From Sulfobacillus harzensis (lineage in GTDB: Bacteria > Bacillota > Sulfobacillia > Sulfobacillales > Sulfobacillaceae): DNA of 64,000 nucleotides. Of this stretch, positions 51,721 to 59,760 are shown one piece after another. Made by a program: the position numbers and the translations under genes. Location of the stretch: the NCBI RefSeq assembly GCF_012933365.1, contig NZ_JABBVZ010000010.1:1-64000 (forward strand), given 5' to 3'. The stretch's first letter is position 1; the number at the start of each line of letters is the position of its first letter. The notes under the pieces were generated by a model that was given only the letters and a program-made list of their open reading frames with translations, was not told where the DNA came from and ran no database searches.

Positions 51721-52455
51721 TCATGATTGAGAGCGATCAAAGCGGCGGATGGCCTCAAAAAAGTCTGAGGCGTCGACAAAATAGGGATGGCCCTGCTCGG
51801 TCTTCGGCAAGACTTCGCTCACGGCGGCTTTGGCTTGACGGACAGCCCGTGGATAAAGACCGGCAATGTCCTTCAGCCATTGGTGGGCTAGTATTTCGAG
51901 ATGCGCCCGATCGGGGGCGATGGCGTTCAAGATGCCAAGCGTTTTTCCCTCTTCAGCGCCAATGAGATGGCCGGTCAACAACACCTCCTTGGCCTTCCCC
52001 AAACCCATGACCTTGATGAGGCGCAAGGCAAAGGTGCGGCTTAACATGATGCCAATGCGGGCTACGGGGATGCCCATGGCGACGTCGGCGTCGCCGAGAC
52101 GTAAATCCGCGGCCAACGCTAATTCAAACCCACCCCCGAGGCAATATCCGGATAGCAGGGCGATGACGGGTACGGGGAGCGCCTCGACGGCCGAAATGGC
52201 CCGTTCCATCAACGCGAATTCCCGGTTAACGGCCTCATAGTCGAGGCGATTTAATTCGCTGAGGTCAAAGCCGCTGGTGAAGTGGTCGCCTTGGCCGCGA
52301 ATGATGACGGCGCGTACCGTGTCATTTTGGGATAAAGAGTGGGCATGCTGCTCCAACTCCGCCCACATGCTGTGTGTCATGCAATTGTGATAGCGGGGAT
52401 TATCCAAGATTAACTCAGCGAACTCCCCTCGAAAGACGCAGTTGACCGATGCCAC
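51721..52455 (-). CDS. Enoyl-CoA hydratase/isomerase (crotonase) family protein
   Basis: About 244 residues from the GTG at 52455, which has GAGGAGGGC upstream. Oxyanion-hole motifs FTSGFDLSEL and YCLGGGFELALAADLRL are present. The first catalytic Glu position (GGGFE) is kept, but where classical hydratases have GxPExxxG this reads GIPVARIG, so the second Glu is absent. Hydration of enoyl-CoA is therefore uncertain; isomerase, hydrolase or other crotonase chemistry is possible. No fatty-acid genes lie nearby. Confidence 0.85.
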   Translation of the reverse strand: MASVNCVFRGEFAELILDNPRYHNCMTHSMWAELEQHAHSLSQNDTVRAVIIRGQGDHFTSGFDLSELNRLDYEAVNREFALMERAISAVEALPVPVIALLSGYCLGGGFELALAADLRLGDADVAMGIPVARIGIMLSRTFALRLIKVMGLGKAKEVLLTGHLIGAEEGKTLGILNAIAPDRAHLEILAHQWLKDIAGLYPRAVRQAKAAVSEVLPKTEQGHPYFVDASDFFEAIRRFDRSQS

Positions 52456-52499
52456 AAAAGCCCTCCTCATTGTTGCTGGCGTATATTCCTGCGATGCCG

Positions 52500-54086
52500 C
52501 TATCGATCATCGACCAGCTTCTCACTGACCGCACCTAACCGGCGCAGGCGGTCCGTGTTAGGCGTGATATAGAGTGTTTTTTCCCGCTGATAGAGCACCT
52601 GTCCGGGCTCGGCGTGGGGACGCTTCCGCACAAACTTGCGGCGGGTGTAGTCCACGGGTACGGTGGATGATCCTTGGGCCGAGGAAAAAAACACTGCCAG
52701 TTCGGCCGCATCCAGCAAATCCTCCAAATCCGGGGTCTTTTTGCCAGAGAAGAGCACCACATGCGACCCGGGGGCCTGTTTGGTATGCAACCATATATCA
52801 TCGGGCCGGGCCTTCTGAAAGGTGAGCTTGGCATTTTCCTCCCGGTTTCGCCCCACCCAGATTTCCAGACCATGCAGACTGACAAAACGCCGAAAGGGTT
52901 CGCGGTCATTGTCTTGGCGCCGTCTTTCGGCTGCCTTCTTCAAATGGGATTGGAACCAACTCATGGGATGGGGTTTTTCTGCCTCCATCAGCAGCCGGTT
53001 GAGCGTTTCCACCTCGATCTCTAAGGCCGGAATCAACCGCTCCAATGCTTCGTGCCGAGCCTTGATTTTTTTGTAGCGCCGGTAATGGGCCCGAGCTCGA
53101 TCGGCCGGACTTTCGCCGGGTTCCCGACATAGCTGTACGGGTTGTCCGTCAAATCCGGCAACGTCCAGTTGCAGCAACTGGGGATCGGCGGTAAAGGCAT
53201 GCTGATAGGTGAGCCATAGGTCGCCCAGCTGTTTTTCGAACTCCCCGGTTTGTTCCCGGGCAACTTGGTACTCGGCGATCTTTTCCCGCAAATGGGTCCG
53301 GCGGCTCTGCCATTGGCTTATCAGTTGGGCCTTGAGATTGTTCTCGGCCAAACGGCGCTCGCGCTCGCGAAACACTTCATCGAGCGCCGCCTCAAAATCG
53401 GTTGCCGGCTTGGCTTCAAAACCCGGTTGGGGGTAAACCCACACCTCGTCCGTCTGTCGGTTGAAGAGGCGGAACCCCGTTTGGGGAAAGCCCGCGAGGT
53501 AATCCTCTCGCAGCGTCTCCCAGTGGCCGCCATCTTCCAGCCAGCGACGGGCCCAGGGCGGCAAATCCCGGGGGTCGCCTGTGACGAGCGGGTTTTTCAG
53601 GGGAGGCGGCGGCTCATAGAGCTTGGTCGGCCAGACCATGCGACCCGGGCGGCCGGGGGGGATTTTTCGCCACGCCTCCTTCACCAGCCCCTGGTCGTTC
53701 AGCAGAATGAGATTGGTCAGATGTCCGGCCAACTCCACCACCAAAGTCTCCTCGATCGGTTGTCCCCAATCATCGGGACGTTCAATCCCGATGTGCATAA
53801 TCCGCTCAAACGGCGGCACGGCAATTCGCCGGATGGTAAATGGCACCAACCGTGCAAGCCAGGGAAAAGGCGGGCGCTGAGCGGCCTTCTTGGGCGCTTC
53901 TTGGGTCCGGTGCAGCCGTTGCATGCCCGGCTTTAAGACAATCAAAAGTTGTTCGGTTTCTCCGTCGGCGCGTTTTACGGTTAGCCACAAACGGTCGTTA
54001 GCCACCGCCAGGCGAATTGCCACGCCGCCCACAAGCCGCTGCCAGCGTGCTTCCATGGCCCGCATGGCCAACGCATCAAAAGGCAT
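52500..54086 (-). CDS. rqcH: RqcH / NFACT-family ribosome quality-control protein
   Basis: A 528-residue protein of the Rqc2/FbpA (fibronectin-binding A) family, which binds stalled 50S subunits and adds alanine tails to nascent chains. Order seen: NFACT-N (MPFDALAMRAM onward), helix-hairpin and coiled-coil region (about residues 230-390), and C-terminal NFACT-R with GLEIWVGRNREENAKLTF and PDDIWLHTKQAPGSHVVL. ATG follows GGAGGAATC. A monocistronic unit or followed by the crotonase gene on the same strand. Confidence 0.92.
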   Translation of the reverse strand: MPFDALAMRAMEARWQRLVGGVAIRLAVANDRLWLTVKRADGETEQLLIVLKPGMQRLHRTQEAPKKAAQRPPFPWLARLVPFTIRRIAVPPFERIMHIGIERPDDWGQPIEETLVVELAGHLTNLILLNDQGLVKEAWRKIPPGRPGRMVWPTKLYEPPPPLKNPLVTGDPRDLPPWARRWLEDGGHWETLREDYLAGFPQTGFRLFNRQTDEVWVYPQPGFEAKPATDFEAALDEVFRERERRLAENNLKAQLISQWQSRRTHLREKIAEYQVAREQTGEFEKQLGDLWLTYQHAFTADPQLLQLDVAGFDGQPVQLCREPGESPADRARAHYRRYKKIKARHEALERLIPALEIEVETLNRLLMEAEKPHPMSWFQSHLKKAAERRRQDNDREPFRRFVSLHGLEIWVGRNREENAKLTFQKARPDDIWLHTKQAPGSHVVLFSGKKTPDLEDLLDAAELAVFFSSAQGSSTVPVDYTRRKFVRKRPHAEPGQVLYQREKTLYITPNTDRLRRLGAVSEKLVDDR

Positions 54087-54283
54087 GATTCCTCCATCGC
54101 CAAACTAGGGTGTGATTAAGCGTATCGCGGATGCCAAGCGTGTGCAATGGTAAACGCGATGGCGGCTAGTAGAATACACGATAGCCGGTAGATTTCCCGG
54201 AACCTAGGTGGGATAATAGCGCCATAAGAGGAGGACCGGCATCGGACGGTTCCGCTATTTTATTGTGTTGGGGAGGGATCTAG

Positions 54284-55789
54284 ATGTCGAGCGACGCCGC
54301 GCGGGGCGCCCGGGTGCGAGCAATATGGCAGTCGTTGCCATCGGCACGGTTTACAGCCCGCCCTAACTATATTTGGTGGGTTGTAGGCACGGTGTGTATT
54401 GGCGCTTTCATGGCGGCGGTGGACGCGAGCATTGTGAATGTCGCCATCCCTGATTTGGCGCATTACTACAATGCGACGGCGAGCATCACCGGCTGGGTGC
54501 TGATTTCGTATTTGCTGACGCTGGCCACCTTGCTCACCTTATTTGGCCGCTTGGCCGACATGTTGGGCCGACGGCCACTCTATACATTTGGGTTCTTGGT
54601 CTTCATTGTTGGATCGGCCGCTTGCGGTGCGGCACCTTCGCTGGGATTCCTGATTGTTGCACGGGTCTTCCAAGCAGCCGGAGCCGCCATGCTGCAGGCT
54701 AATTCGGTCGCGATTATCACCGCTACGGTACCCGCTACGGTTCGTGGAAAAGCGATTGGGTTCCAAGGGTCGGCTCAAGCGGTGGGACTGTCAGTGGGAC
54801 CAGCGGTAGGGGGAGCGCTCATCGGCCTTTTTGGCTGGCGGGCGATTTTTTATGTCAACGTCCCCGTGGGAATTATTGGCACCCTGATGGCGGCCATGAT
54901 TCTTCCCAAGGACAAGGTGACGCAGTCCAACACCACGTTCGACTGGTGGGGCGCACTGCTGTTCAGCCCCGCGCTGGTCGCAGTGATGTTGGCGGTGACC
55001 ATTGCGCCGCATGTCGGCTGGACTTCTCCCGCGGTCCTGGGATTGTTTGTGGCCACCATTGTCTTGTTGGTCGCGTTCATCCGGCGCGAGACGAATTTTC
55101 GTGCTCCCTTGGTCGACGTCAAGCTCTTTAAGCTCAAGATTTTCACCATGGGTAACGTGACCGGCCTGTTAAGCTATTTGGTGATGTTTGGGGTGCTGTT
55201 CCTCATGCCCTTCTTCTTTGAACGGGTGGGCGGGTTCCCCTCCGCTATTGTGGGGCTTCTGTTGACGGCGGTGCCGATTGGGATGACCGTTGTCTCGCCG
55301 CAGGCGGGCGGTTTGGCGGACCGCTATGGATCTCGCCTCTTGACCACCGTTGGGATGGGGGTGAGCGCGCTGGGCGCGTTCATTCTGTCGTTAACGGTGG
55401 GACTCAATATTCACCTCATTATTCTCATCTTGGGACTGATTCTGGTGGGAATGGGGCTCGGGATGTTTACTCCGCCCAACAACAGTTCCGTCATGGGCGC
55501 GCTGCCGATTACGCGCCTTGGAGTGGGCGGCGGTATCTTGAATATGTCGCGAAGTCTCGGGATGGCATTTGGCACGGCCGTGTCCAGCACGCTGATGGCG
55601 GGATTTTTAGCGGCCTACGGTGGCAGACTGACGGGGGGACCCCGAGCGCCCTGGGTCCCGACGATGCGCTGGTCTATCGGGGTGCTGTGCGTCCTAGCGG
55701 TGGTGGCGTCGGTGTTATCATTGCTGAAGACAACTAGTGAAAATCGCCAGGAAAATGGCGAGCGCCCCGAGGTTCCCATGGAATTTTGA
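54284..55789 (+). CDS. DHA2-family multidrug MFS transporter (EmrB/QacA type)
   Basis: A 501-residue protein with about 14 predicted helices. CIGAFMAAVDASIVNVAIPDLA in helix 1 is typical of EmrB/QacA, LFGRLADMLGRRPLY is motif A, and VGPAVGGALIGLFGWRAIFYVNVPVG is motif C of drug:proton antiporters. The substrate is unknown. ATG is preceded by GGGGAGGGATCTAG. The upstream 197 bases contain a GGATAAT candidate -10 box and an AATAGCG/CGCTATT inverted repeat. Confidence 0.9.
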   Translation: MSSDAARGARVRAIWQSLPSARFTARPNYIWWVVGTVCIGAFMAAVDASIVNVAIPDLAHYYNATASITGWVLISYLLTLATLLTLFGRLADMLGRRPLYTFGFLVFIVGSAACGAAPSLGFLIVARVFQAAGAAMLQANSVAIITATVPATVRGKAIGFQGSAQAVGLSVGPAVGGALIGLFGWRAIFYVNVPVGIIGTLMAAMILPKDKVTQSNTTFDWWGALLFSPALVAVMLAVTIAPHVGWTSPAVLGLFVATIVLLVAFIRRETNFRAPLVDVKLFKLKIFTMGNVTGLLSYLVMFGVLFLMPFFFERVGGFPSAIVGLLLTAVPIGMTVVSPQAGGLADRYGSRLLTTVGMGVSALGAFILSLTVGLNIHLIILILGLILVGMGLGMFTPPNNSSVMGALPITRLGVGGGILNMSRSLGMAFGTAVSSTLMAGFLAAYGGRLTGGPRAPWVPTMRWSIGVLCVLAVVASVLSLLKTTSENRQENGERPEVPMEF

Positions 55790-55892
55790 GAAAGTCCTGG
55801 TGAAAAGCAGGAAATTCTCGGGACAATCCATAACTCTCCCGGCAGTGTTGATAGCCAGCCAAGACCGGCCGGACTTAAAGGGGGACTTCACG

Positions 55893-56093
55893 ATGTGGAC
55901 AGTGGTCTACATTGCGCCAAGCGTGACCGTGGCGGAAAAGATTAAAGAGGTGCTCTCCACGGAAGGCTTGTTGGTGACCTTGAAGACGGTGGAAATGAAC
56001 CAGGATGGCCGGGGCAGCGTCGAGGTGCGCGTCCCCGAGGGCGAAGCCGAAGAGGCTCATGAAATTCTCGCCGAGCATCTGGGACGGTTATAA
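55893..56093 (+). CDS. DUF2007-like small signal-transducing-type protein
   Basis: A 66-residue protein, VVYIAPSVTVAEKIKEVLSTEGLLVTLKTV followed by VEVRVPEGEAEEAHEILAEHL. This alpha/beta layout matches DUF2007, often labelled a putative signal-transducing protein; its real function is not known. ATG at 55893 follows AAAGGGGG. It lies 30 bases before the D-amino acid aminotransferase gene and may be co-transcribed. Confidence 0.75.
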   Translation: MWTVVYIAPSVTVAEKIKEVLSTEGLLVTLKTVEMNQDGRGSVEVRVPEGEAEEAHEILAEHLGRL

Positions 56094-56123
56094 TCACGAG
56101 CGACGGGGAAGAGGGACAGCAGC

Positions 56124-56963
56124 GTGCAAGTGTACTTGAATGGCGAGTTTATGGCGGAAGAGGAAGCGCGTGTCTCCATCGATGATCGCGGCTTTCTGTT
56201 TGCGGACGGGGTGTACGAGGTGGTGCACCTCTATGAGGGACAGCCTTTTGAGTGGGACCGGCATATCGCCCGACTGACGCGGAGTCTCGATGGAGTGAAT
56301 ATCAGCGGCGTGGATGTGCAAACCTTGGTTCCCGTCCGAGACCGCTTGGCCGCGGATGTTCCCACTGGGGAGGCGGCGCTGTATATTCAAATCACACGGG
56401 GAACGGAGCGGCGAAAGCATGCGCCGCCTGCGCCCGGCACCATCTCGCCAACGGTGCTGATGTGGGTGCGGCCGGTCACGCCCATACCCGCCGAGACGAT
56501 CGAGACGGGTGTGTCAGTGATTACCGTTCCCGATGATCGCTGGGCCAAGGTCTGGATTAAGACCATCGGCCTTTTGCCCAACGTACTGGCTAAAGGCAAG
56601 GCGGTGGAGCAGGGCGCCTTTGAGGCCATCTTCGTGCGCGACGGCATGGTGACCGAGGCCACCTCCGCCAATGTATTTCGCGTCAAAAACCAGGTGCTTC
56701 AGACCGCGCCGGTGACAAATTACATATTGCCGGGCATTACCCGCCAAGTGGTGATCGAATTGGCCCGCCAGGCAGGCTATCAGGTGATTGAGGAGCCGTT
56801 CTCGGCGGACGATCTCGGGACGTCGGATGAACTCTTTTTGTCAGGTACTCTGACCGAGGTATTGCCGATTACAGTCGTCGACGGAAAGCGGATTGGGGCG
56901 GCCTCGGGACCGGTGGCCCGTCATTTGCTGTCGTTGCTGCATCAACGGGCTGGCCGGGTTTGA
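56124..56963 (+). CDS. dat: D-amino acid aminotransferase (class IV)
   Basis: A PLP enzyme of 279 residues making D-Ala and D-Glu for the cell wall. VSIDDRGFLFADGVYEVVHLYEG at the N-terminus, the PLP lysine in KVWIKTIGLLPNVLAK, EATSANVFRV, and GTLTEVLPITVVDG are diagnostic for class IV. The GVYEV signature fits D-amino acid aminotransferase better than the branched-chain enzymes. GTG start at 56124, behind GAAGAGGGA. It complements the wall genes in the window. Confidence 0.9.
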   Translation: MQVYLNGEFMAEEEARVSIDDRGFLFADGVYEVVHLYEGQPFEWDRHIARLTRSLDGVNISGVDVQTLVPVRDRLAADVPTGEAALYIQITRGTERRKHAPPAPGTISPTVLMWVRPVTPIPAETIETGVSVITVPDDRWAKVWIKTIGLLPNVLAKGKAVEQGAFEAIFVRDGMVTEATSANVFRVKNQVLQTAPVTNYILPGITRQVVIELARQAGYQVIEEPFSADDLGTSDELFLSGTLTEVLPITVVDGKRIGAASGPVARHLLSLLHQRAGRV

Positions 56964-57006
56964 TCGGGTGAAACCCGGGTACACTCGCCTTTAGGAGGCG
57001 AGTGAC

Positions 57007-57159
57007 TTGATTGACGATTTTGACACACTCCGCGACGAAGCCCAAGGGCATTTTCTTGCCTTGGCCGAGCTTTTGCGGGATATGGGATTTGACGATATTT
57101 TCAGCCGTCTGGCGGAACTATACTGCGATTTTCGCGACGAGCAGAGTCCCGGGCTGTAG
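57007..57159 (+). CDS. Small acidic hypothetical protein
   Basis: A 50-codon frame starting with TTG, LIDDFDTLRDEAQGHFLALAE at the start in the genomic reading, preceded by TTTAGGAGG at about 9 bases. It is strongly acidic, mostly helical in prediction by eye, and contains one Cys. It fits between dat and trmL with short gaps. I do not recognise it; the good ribosome site is the main support. Confidence 0.5.
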   Translation: MIDDFDTLRDEAQGHFLALAELLRDMGFDDIFSRLAELYCDFRDEQSPGL

Positions 57160-57195
57160 CCGAGTCCGCCAGGCCGGCTGACTGGGGGAGAAGGT

Positions 57196-57660
57196 TTGTT
57201 GCACGTCGTTTTGGTGGAGCCGGAAATCCCGCCGAACACCGGGAATATTGCCCGTACCTGTGCTGCGACCCGCACCCAGCTGCATCTGGTGGAGCCATTG
57301 GGATTTTCCCTGGAAGATCGATATCTCCGCCGCGCTGGGGTGGATTACTGGCACCTGGTCGACCTGCGGGTGCATCCCTCGTGGGAGCATGTCGTGGAAA
57401 GCTTGACCAATGTGGGCGCATTCCATTTTTTTACCTCCCACGGGGGCACGCGCTATACCGATGTCTCGTACCATGCCAATGATGTGTTGGTGTTTGGGCG
57501 CGAGTCGACGGGGTTGCCTGAGGCGATTTTAGATCGCTATCGAGAGGCGTGGCGGGTAATCCCCATGGCTGCCGGGGTTCGGTCGTTGAATCTGTCCAAC
57601 GCGGTGGCCATTGCCGTTTATGAAGCTCAGCGCCAGCTGAAGTATCAACCGCTCGGCTAA
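57196..57660 (+). CDS. trmL: tRNA (cytidine/uridine-34 2'-O)-methyltransferase TrmL
   Basis: SPOUT-class methyltransferase acting on the wobble base of tRNA-Leu, 154 residues, the usual minimal form. HVVLVEPEIPPNTGNIARTCAAT at the N-terminus, FGRESTGLPEAIL, IPMAAGVRSLNLSNAVAI at the trefoil knot where SAM binds. TTG start at 57196 with GGGGGAGAAGG upstream. Confidence 0.94.
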   Translation: MLHVVLVEPEIPPNTGNIARTCAATRTQLHLVEPLGFSLEDRYLRRAGVDYWHLVDLRVHPSWEHVVESLTNVGAFHFFTSHGGTRYTDVSYHANDVLVFGRESTGLPEAILDRYREAWRVIPMAAGVRSLNLSNAVAIAVYEAQRQLKYQPLG

Positions 57661-57706
57661 GTTCTCCGTCTATCATGCTGTCCATATACTGAAGCGGAGG
57701 GTCAGC

Positions 57707-58699
57707 ATGTCTTTAGTGATCGTGCTGGTGGCGGGCATGGTGCTGATTGTGCTCTCCGCCGACTACTTTACCAACGGCGTGGAATGGCTGGGCTATCGGC
57801 TGGGTCTCGGCGAAGGGGTGTCAGGCTCGCTGCTGGCGGCCTTGGGAACGGCGCTGCCGGAAACGTTGGTGCCCCTGATGGCGTTTATCGCCGGCGGCAT
57901 TCGCGGGGGACAGGCGCATCAGGGCATAGGCCTTGGGGCGATTTTGGGCGCACCGTTTATGTTGTCAACGCTCGGCTTTAGTGTGATTGGCGTTGGCGTC
58001 TGGCTCAGCGGGCAACGGCGCCAAGGGCTGGCCGTGTCCAAAGAGGCCATGCTCGCCGATTTACGTTTTTTTCTGCTGGCCTTTGGCCTGGTGATTATCA
58101 CCGCTTGGCTCCCGGAGCAGTTCCATGTGCTCGTGGCGCTGGTATTGGTTGGCGGGTACGGGTATCACGCCTGGCAGCTTGTCAAGCAGGGTCGCGGTGC
58201 CGCGCCAGAGTCGGCGCCAGACCAGCCACTCCATTTTCATCCGCGATCGCAGCCTTCGACGGTCATGGTGGCGCTGCAGGTGATGGTGGCACTCTTTGGG
58301 TTGGTCGTGGGTGCTCACTTTTTCGTCTCCGGGCTGGAAGGCGCGACAGGGTGGGTCAAGCTTTCCGGATTTTTGGTCTCGGTTATTGTGACGCCTCTGG
58401 CCACGGAGCTTCCCGAGGTTCTCAACAGCGTGATTTGGATTCGCCGTGGCAAAGGAGCCTTGGCTGTCGGCAACGTGACCGGCGCCATGGCCTTTCAAGC
58501 CTCCTTAGTGCCGGCGCTGGGCATTTTCATGACCAGTTGGCGCTTTTCCCTATGGGAGATGGTGACCGCAGTGCTGGCCTGGGGAGCGGCACTCTGGACT
58601 CTGGTGCGGTCCCGCGACGGGGTGCTCCACCTCGCAGAACTCTTTGCCGCCGGTCTCTTTTATCTCCTATTTATCCTGTTGGTGGCAGCCATTTTGTGA
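57707..58699 (+). CDS. CaCA-family sodium/calcium-type cation antiporter
   Basis: A 330-residue membrane protein with about 10 helices and the inverted alpha-repeats of the family: ALGTALPETLVPLMAF in the first half and PLATELPEVLNSVIWI in the second, with their conserved Glu residues. A hydrophilic loop of about 30 residues (near GRGAAPESAPDQP) separates the halves. It should export Ca2+ or another cation against Na+ or H+. ATG follows GCGGAGGG. Confidence 0.87.
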   Translation: MSLVIVLVAGMVLIVLSADYFTNGVEWLGYRLGLGEGVSGSLLAALGTALPETLVPLMAFIAGGIRGGQAHQGIGLGAILGAPFMLSTLGFSVIGVGVWLSGQRRQGLAVSKEAMLADLRFFLLAFGLVIITAWLPEQFHVLVALVLVGGYGYHAWQLVKQGRGAAPESAPDQPLHFHPRSQPSTVMVALQVMVALFGLVVGAHFFVSGLEGATGWVKLSGFLVSVIVTPLATELPEVLNSVIWIRRGKGALAVGNVTGAMAFQASLVPALGIFMTSWRFSLWEMVTAVLAWGAALWTLVRSRDGVLHLAELFAAGLFYLLFILLVAAIL

Positions 58700-58750
58700 G
58701 CGTTGCCGGAATGGGCAGAATAAGGCATGAGTCCAATTAGGGGGGATATC

Positions 58751-59005
58751 ATGCCAAAATCTAATACGCCTGGTACACTAAAGTCAAAGGCCCGGTCATC
58801 AACGGCTAAGCGTGAGCCCACGCCCGAGGAGTTGGAGAACTCTCGGCTTAAGGTGGAAGCGGCGCGCGCCTTGGGGCTCTGGGAAAAGGTTGAGGCGCAA
58901 GGATGGAGTGCCTTGACCGCGGCCGAAAGCGGCCGCATTGGGGGCTGGATGACCCGCATTCGCTTTCAGGAAAAGCGTCGGGACGCCAAAACACCCAACG
59001 CATAA
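58751..59005 (+). CDS. Alpha/beta-type small acid-soluble spore protein (SASP)-like
   Basis: An 84-residue protein with a basic N-terminus and a C-terminal region LKVEAARALGLWEKVEAQGW then LTAAESGRIGGWMTR. This matches the two conserved segments of clostridial-type alpha/beta SASPs (K-x-E-x-A-x-x-LG and GRIGG-x-MT). Such proteins coat and protect spore DNA and are made in the forespore under sigma-G. ATG at 58751 has GGGGG upstream. I found no clear sigma-G promoter. It lies only 7 bases before the creatininase-family gene. Confidence 0.7.
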   Translation: MPKSNTPGTLKSKARSSTAKREPTPEELENSRLKVEAARALGLWEKVEAQGWSALTAAESGRIGGWMTRIRFQEKRRDAKTPNA

Positions 59006-59012
59006 GGAGGCT

Positions 59013-59747
59013 ATGATGTACTGGCAGGATCTCACCACCAAGACCTTTCGCGAAGAGGTGCTGGGCCGGATTGATACAGCCATTTTGCCGACCGGCAGTG
59101 TGGAGGCGCATGGTCAACATTGTCCCTTGGGGACGGATAATATCGCGCCGTGGTATTTTGCCGAGCAGCTGGAAGCCAAATTTCCGGACCGTGTGCTGAT
59201 CTTGCCACCGATTCCTTATGGGCATACATGGGAATTAGCTAATTACGCCGGAACGATTTCCGTTTCGACCGAGGTCTTTTCCCGGTATGTGGCGGAAGTA
59301 GCCAAAGGGGCACTCGCCTGGGGGATTAAGAATATCGTGCTGATGAATGGCCACGGTGGAAACACCGCTGCTTTGAATGCCGCCATGGAGGAGATTGCCG
59401 AGCATGGAGGGCAGGCGGTGCTGGTCAACTGGTGGATTGACTATAGCCGCGATATTCTTACCGTGACAGAAGGCCAGGGCCATGCCGGCGAGGACGAAAC
59501 CTCGGTCATGCTGGCCATTGCCGGCCCCTTGGTGAAGATGGAGGATGCCTCCTTCAATCCCTATACCCCGAAATACCGGGTTCGCGCGATGGGACTACAC
59601 GATAAGACTTTGCGTCATGCCACCACGGGCGATGGCCGCACCGGCACCCGCGAAAAAGGGGAGCGTATTGTGGAGCTCTGCACCGCCCGGATGGTGGAGC
59701 TCTTGGAAGATCTATGGTCCGACAACCTGTTTTCGCGAAAGGATTAG
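59013..59747 (+). CDS. Creatininase-family amidohydrolase
   Basis: A 244-residue metal-dependent hydrolase. Metal-binding motifs of the family: LPTGSVEAHGQHCPLGTDN, PPIPYGHTWEL, LMNGHGGN and GHAGEDETSVML. Family members include creatininase, mycofactocin-maturation MftE and FAPy/pterin deformylases; the substrate here cannot be told and no mycofactocin genes are visible. ATG follows AAGGAGGCT. The aminotransferase gene follows after 13 bases. Confidence 0.88.
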   Translation: MMYWQDLTTKTFREEVLGRIDTAILPTGSVEAHGQHCPLGTDNIAPWYFAEQLEAKFPDRVLILPPIPYGHTWELANYAGTISVSTEVFSRYVAEVAKGALAWGIKNIVLMNGHGGNTAALNAAMEEIAEHGGQAVLVNWWIDYSRDILTVTEGQGHAGEDETSVMLAIAGPLVKMEDASFNPYTPKYRVRAMGLHDKTLRHATTGDGRTGTREKGERIVELCTARMVELLEDLWSDNLFSRKD

Positions 59748-59760
59748 AAAGGGGCATAAC

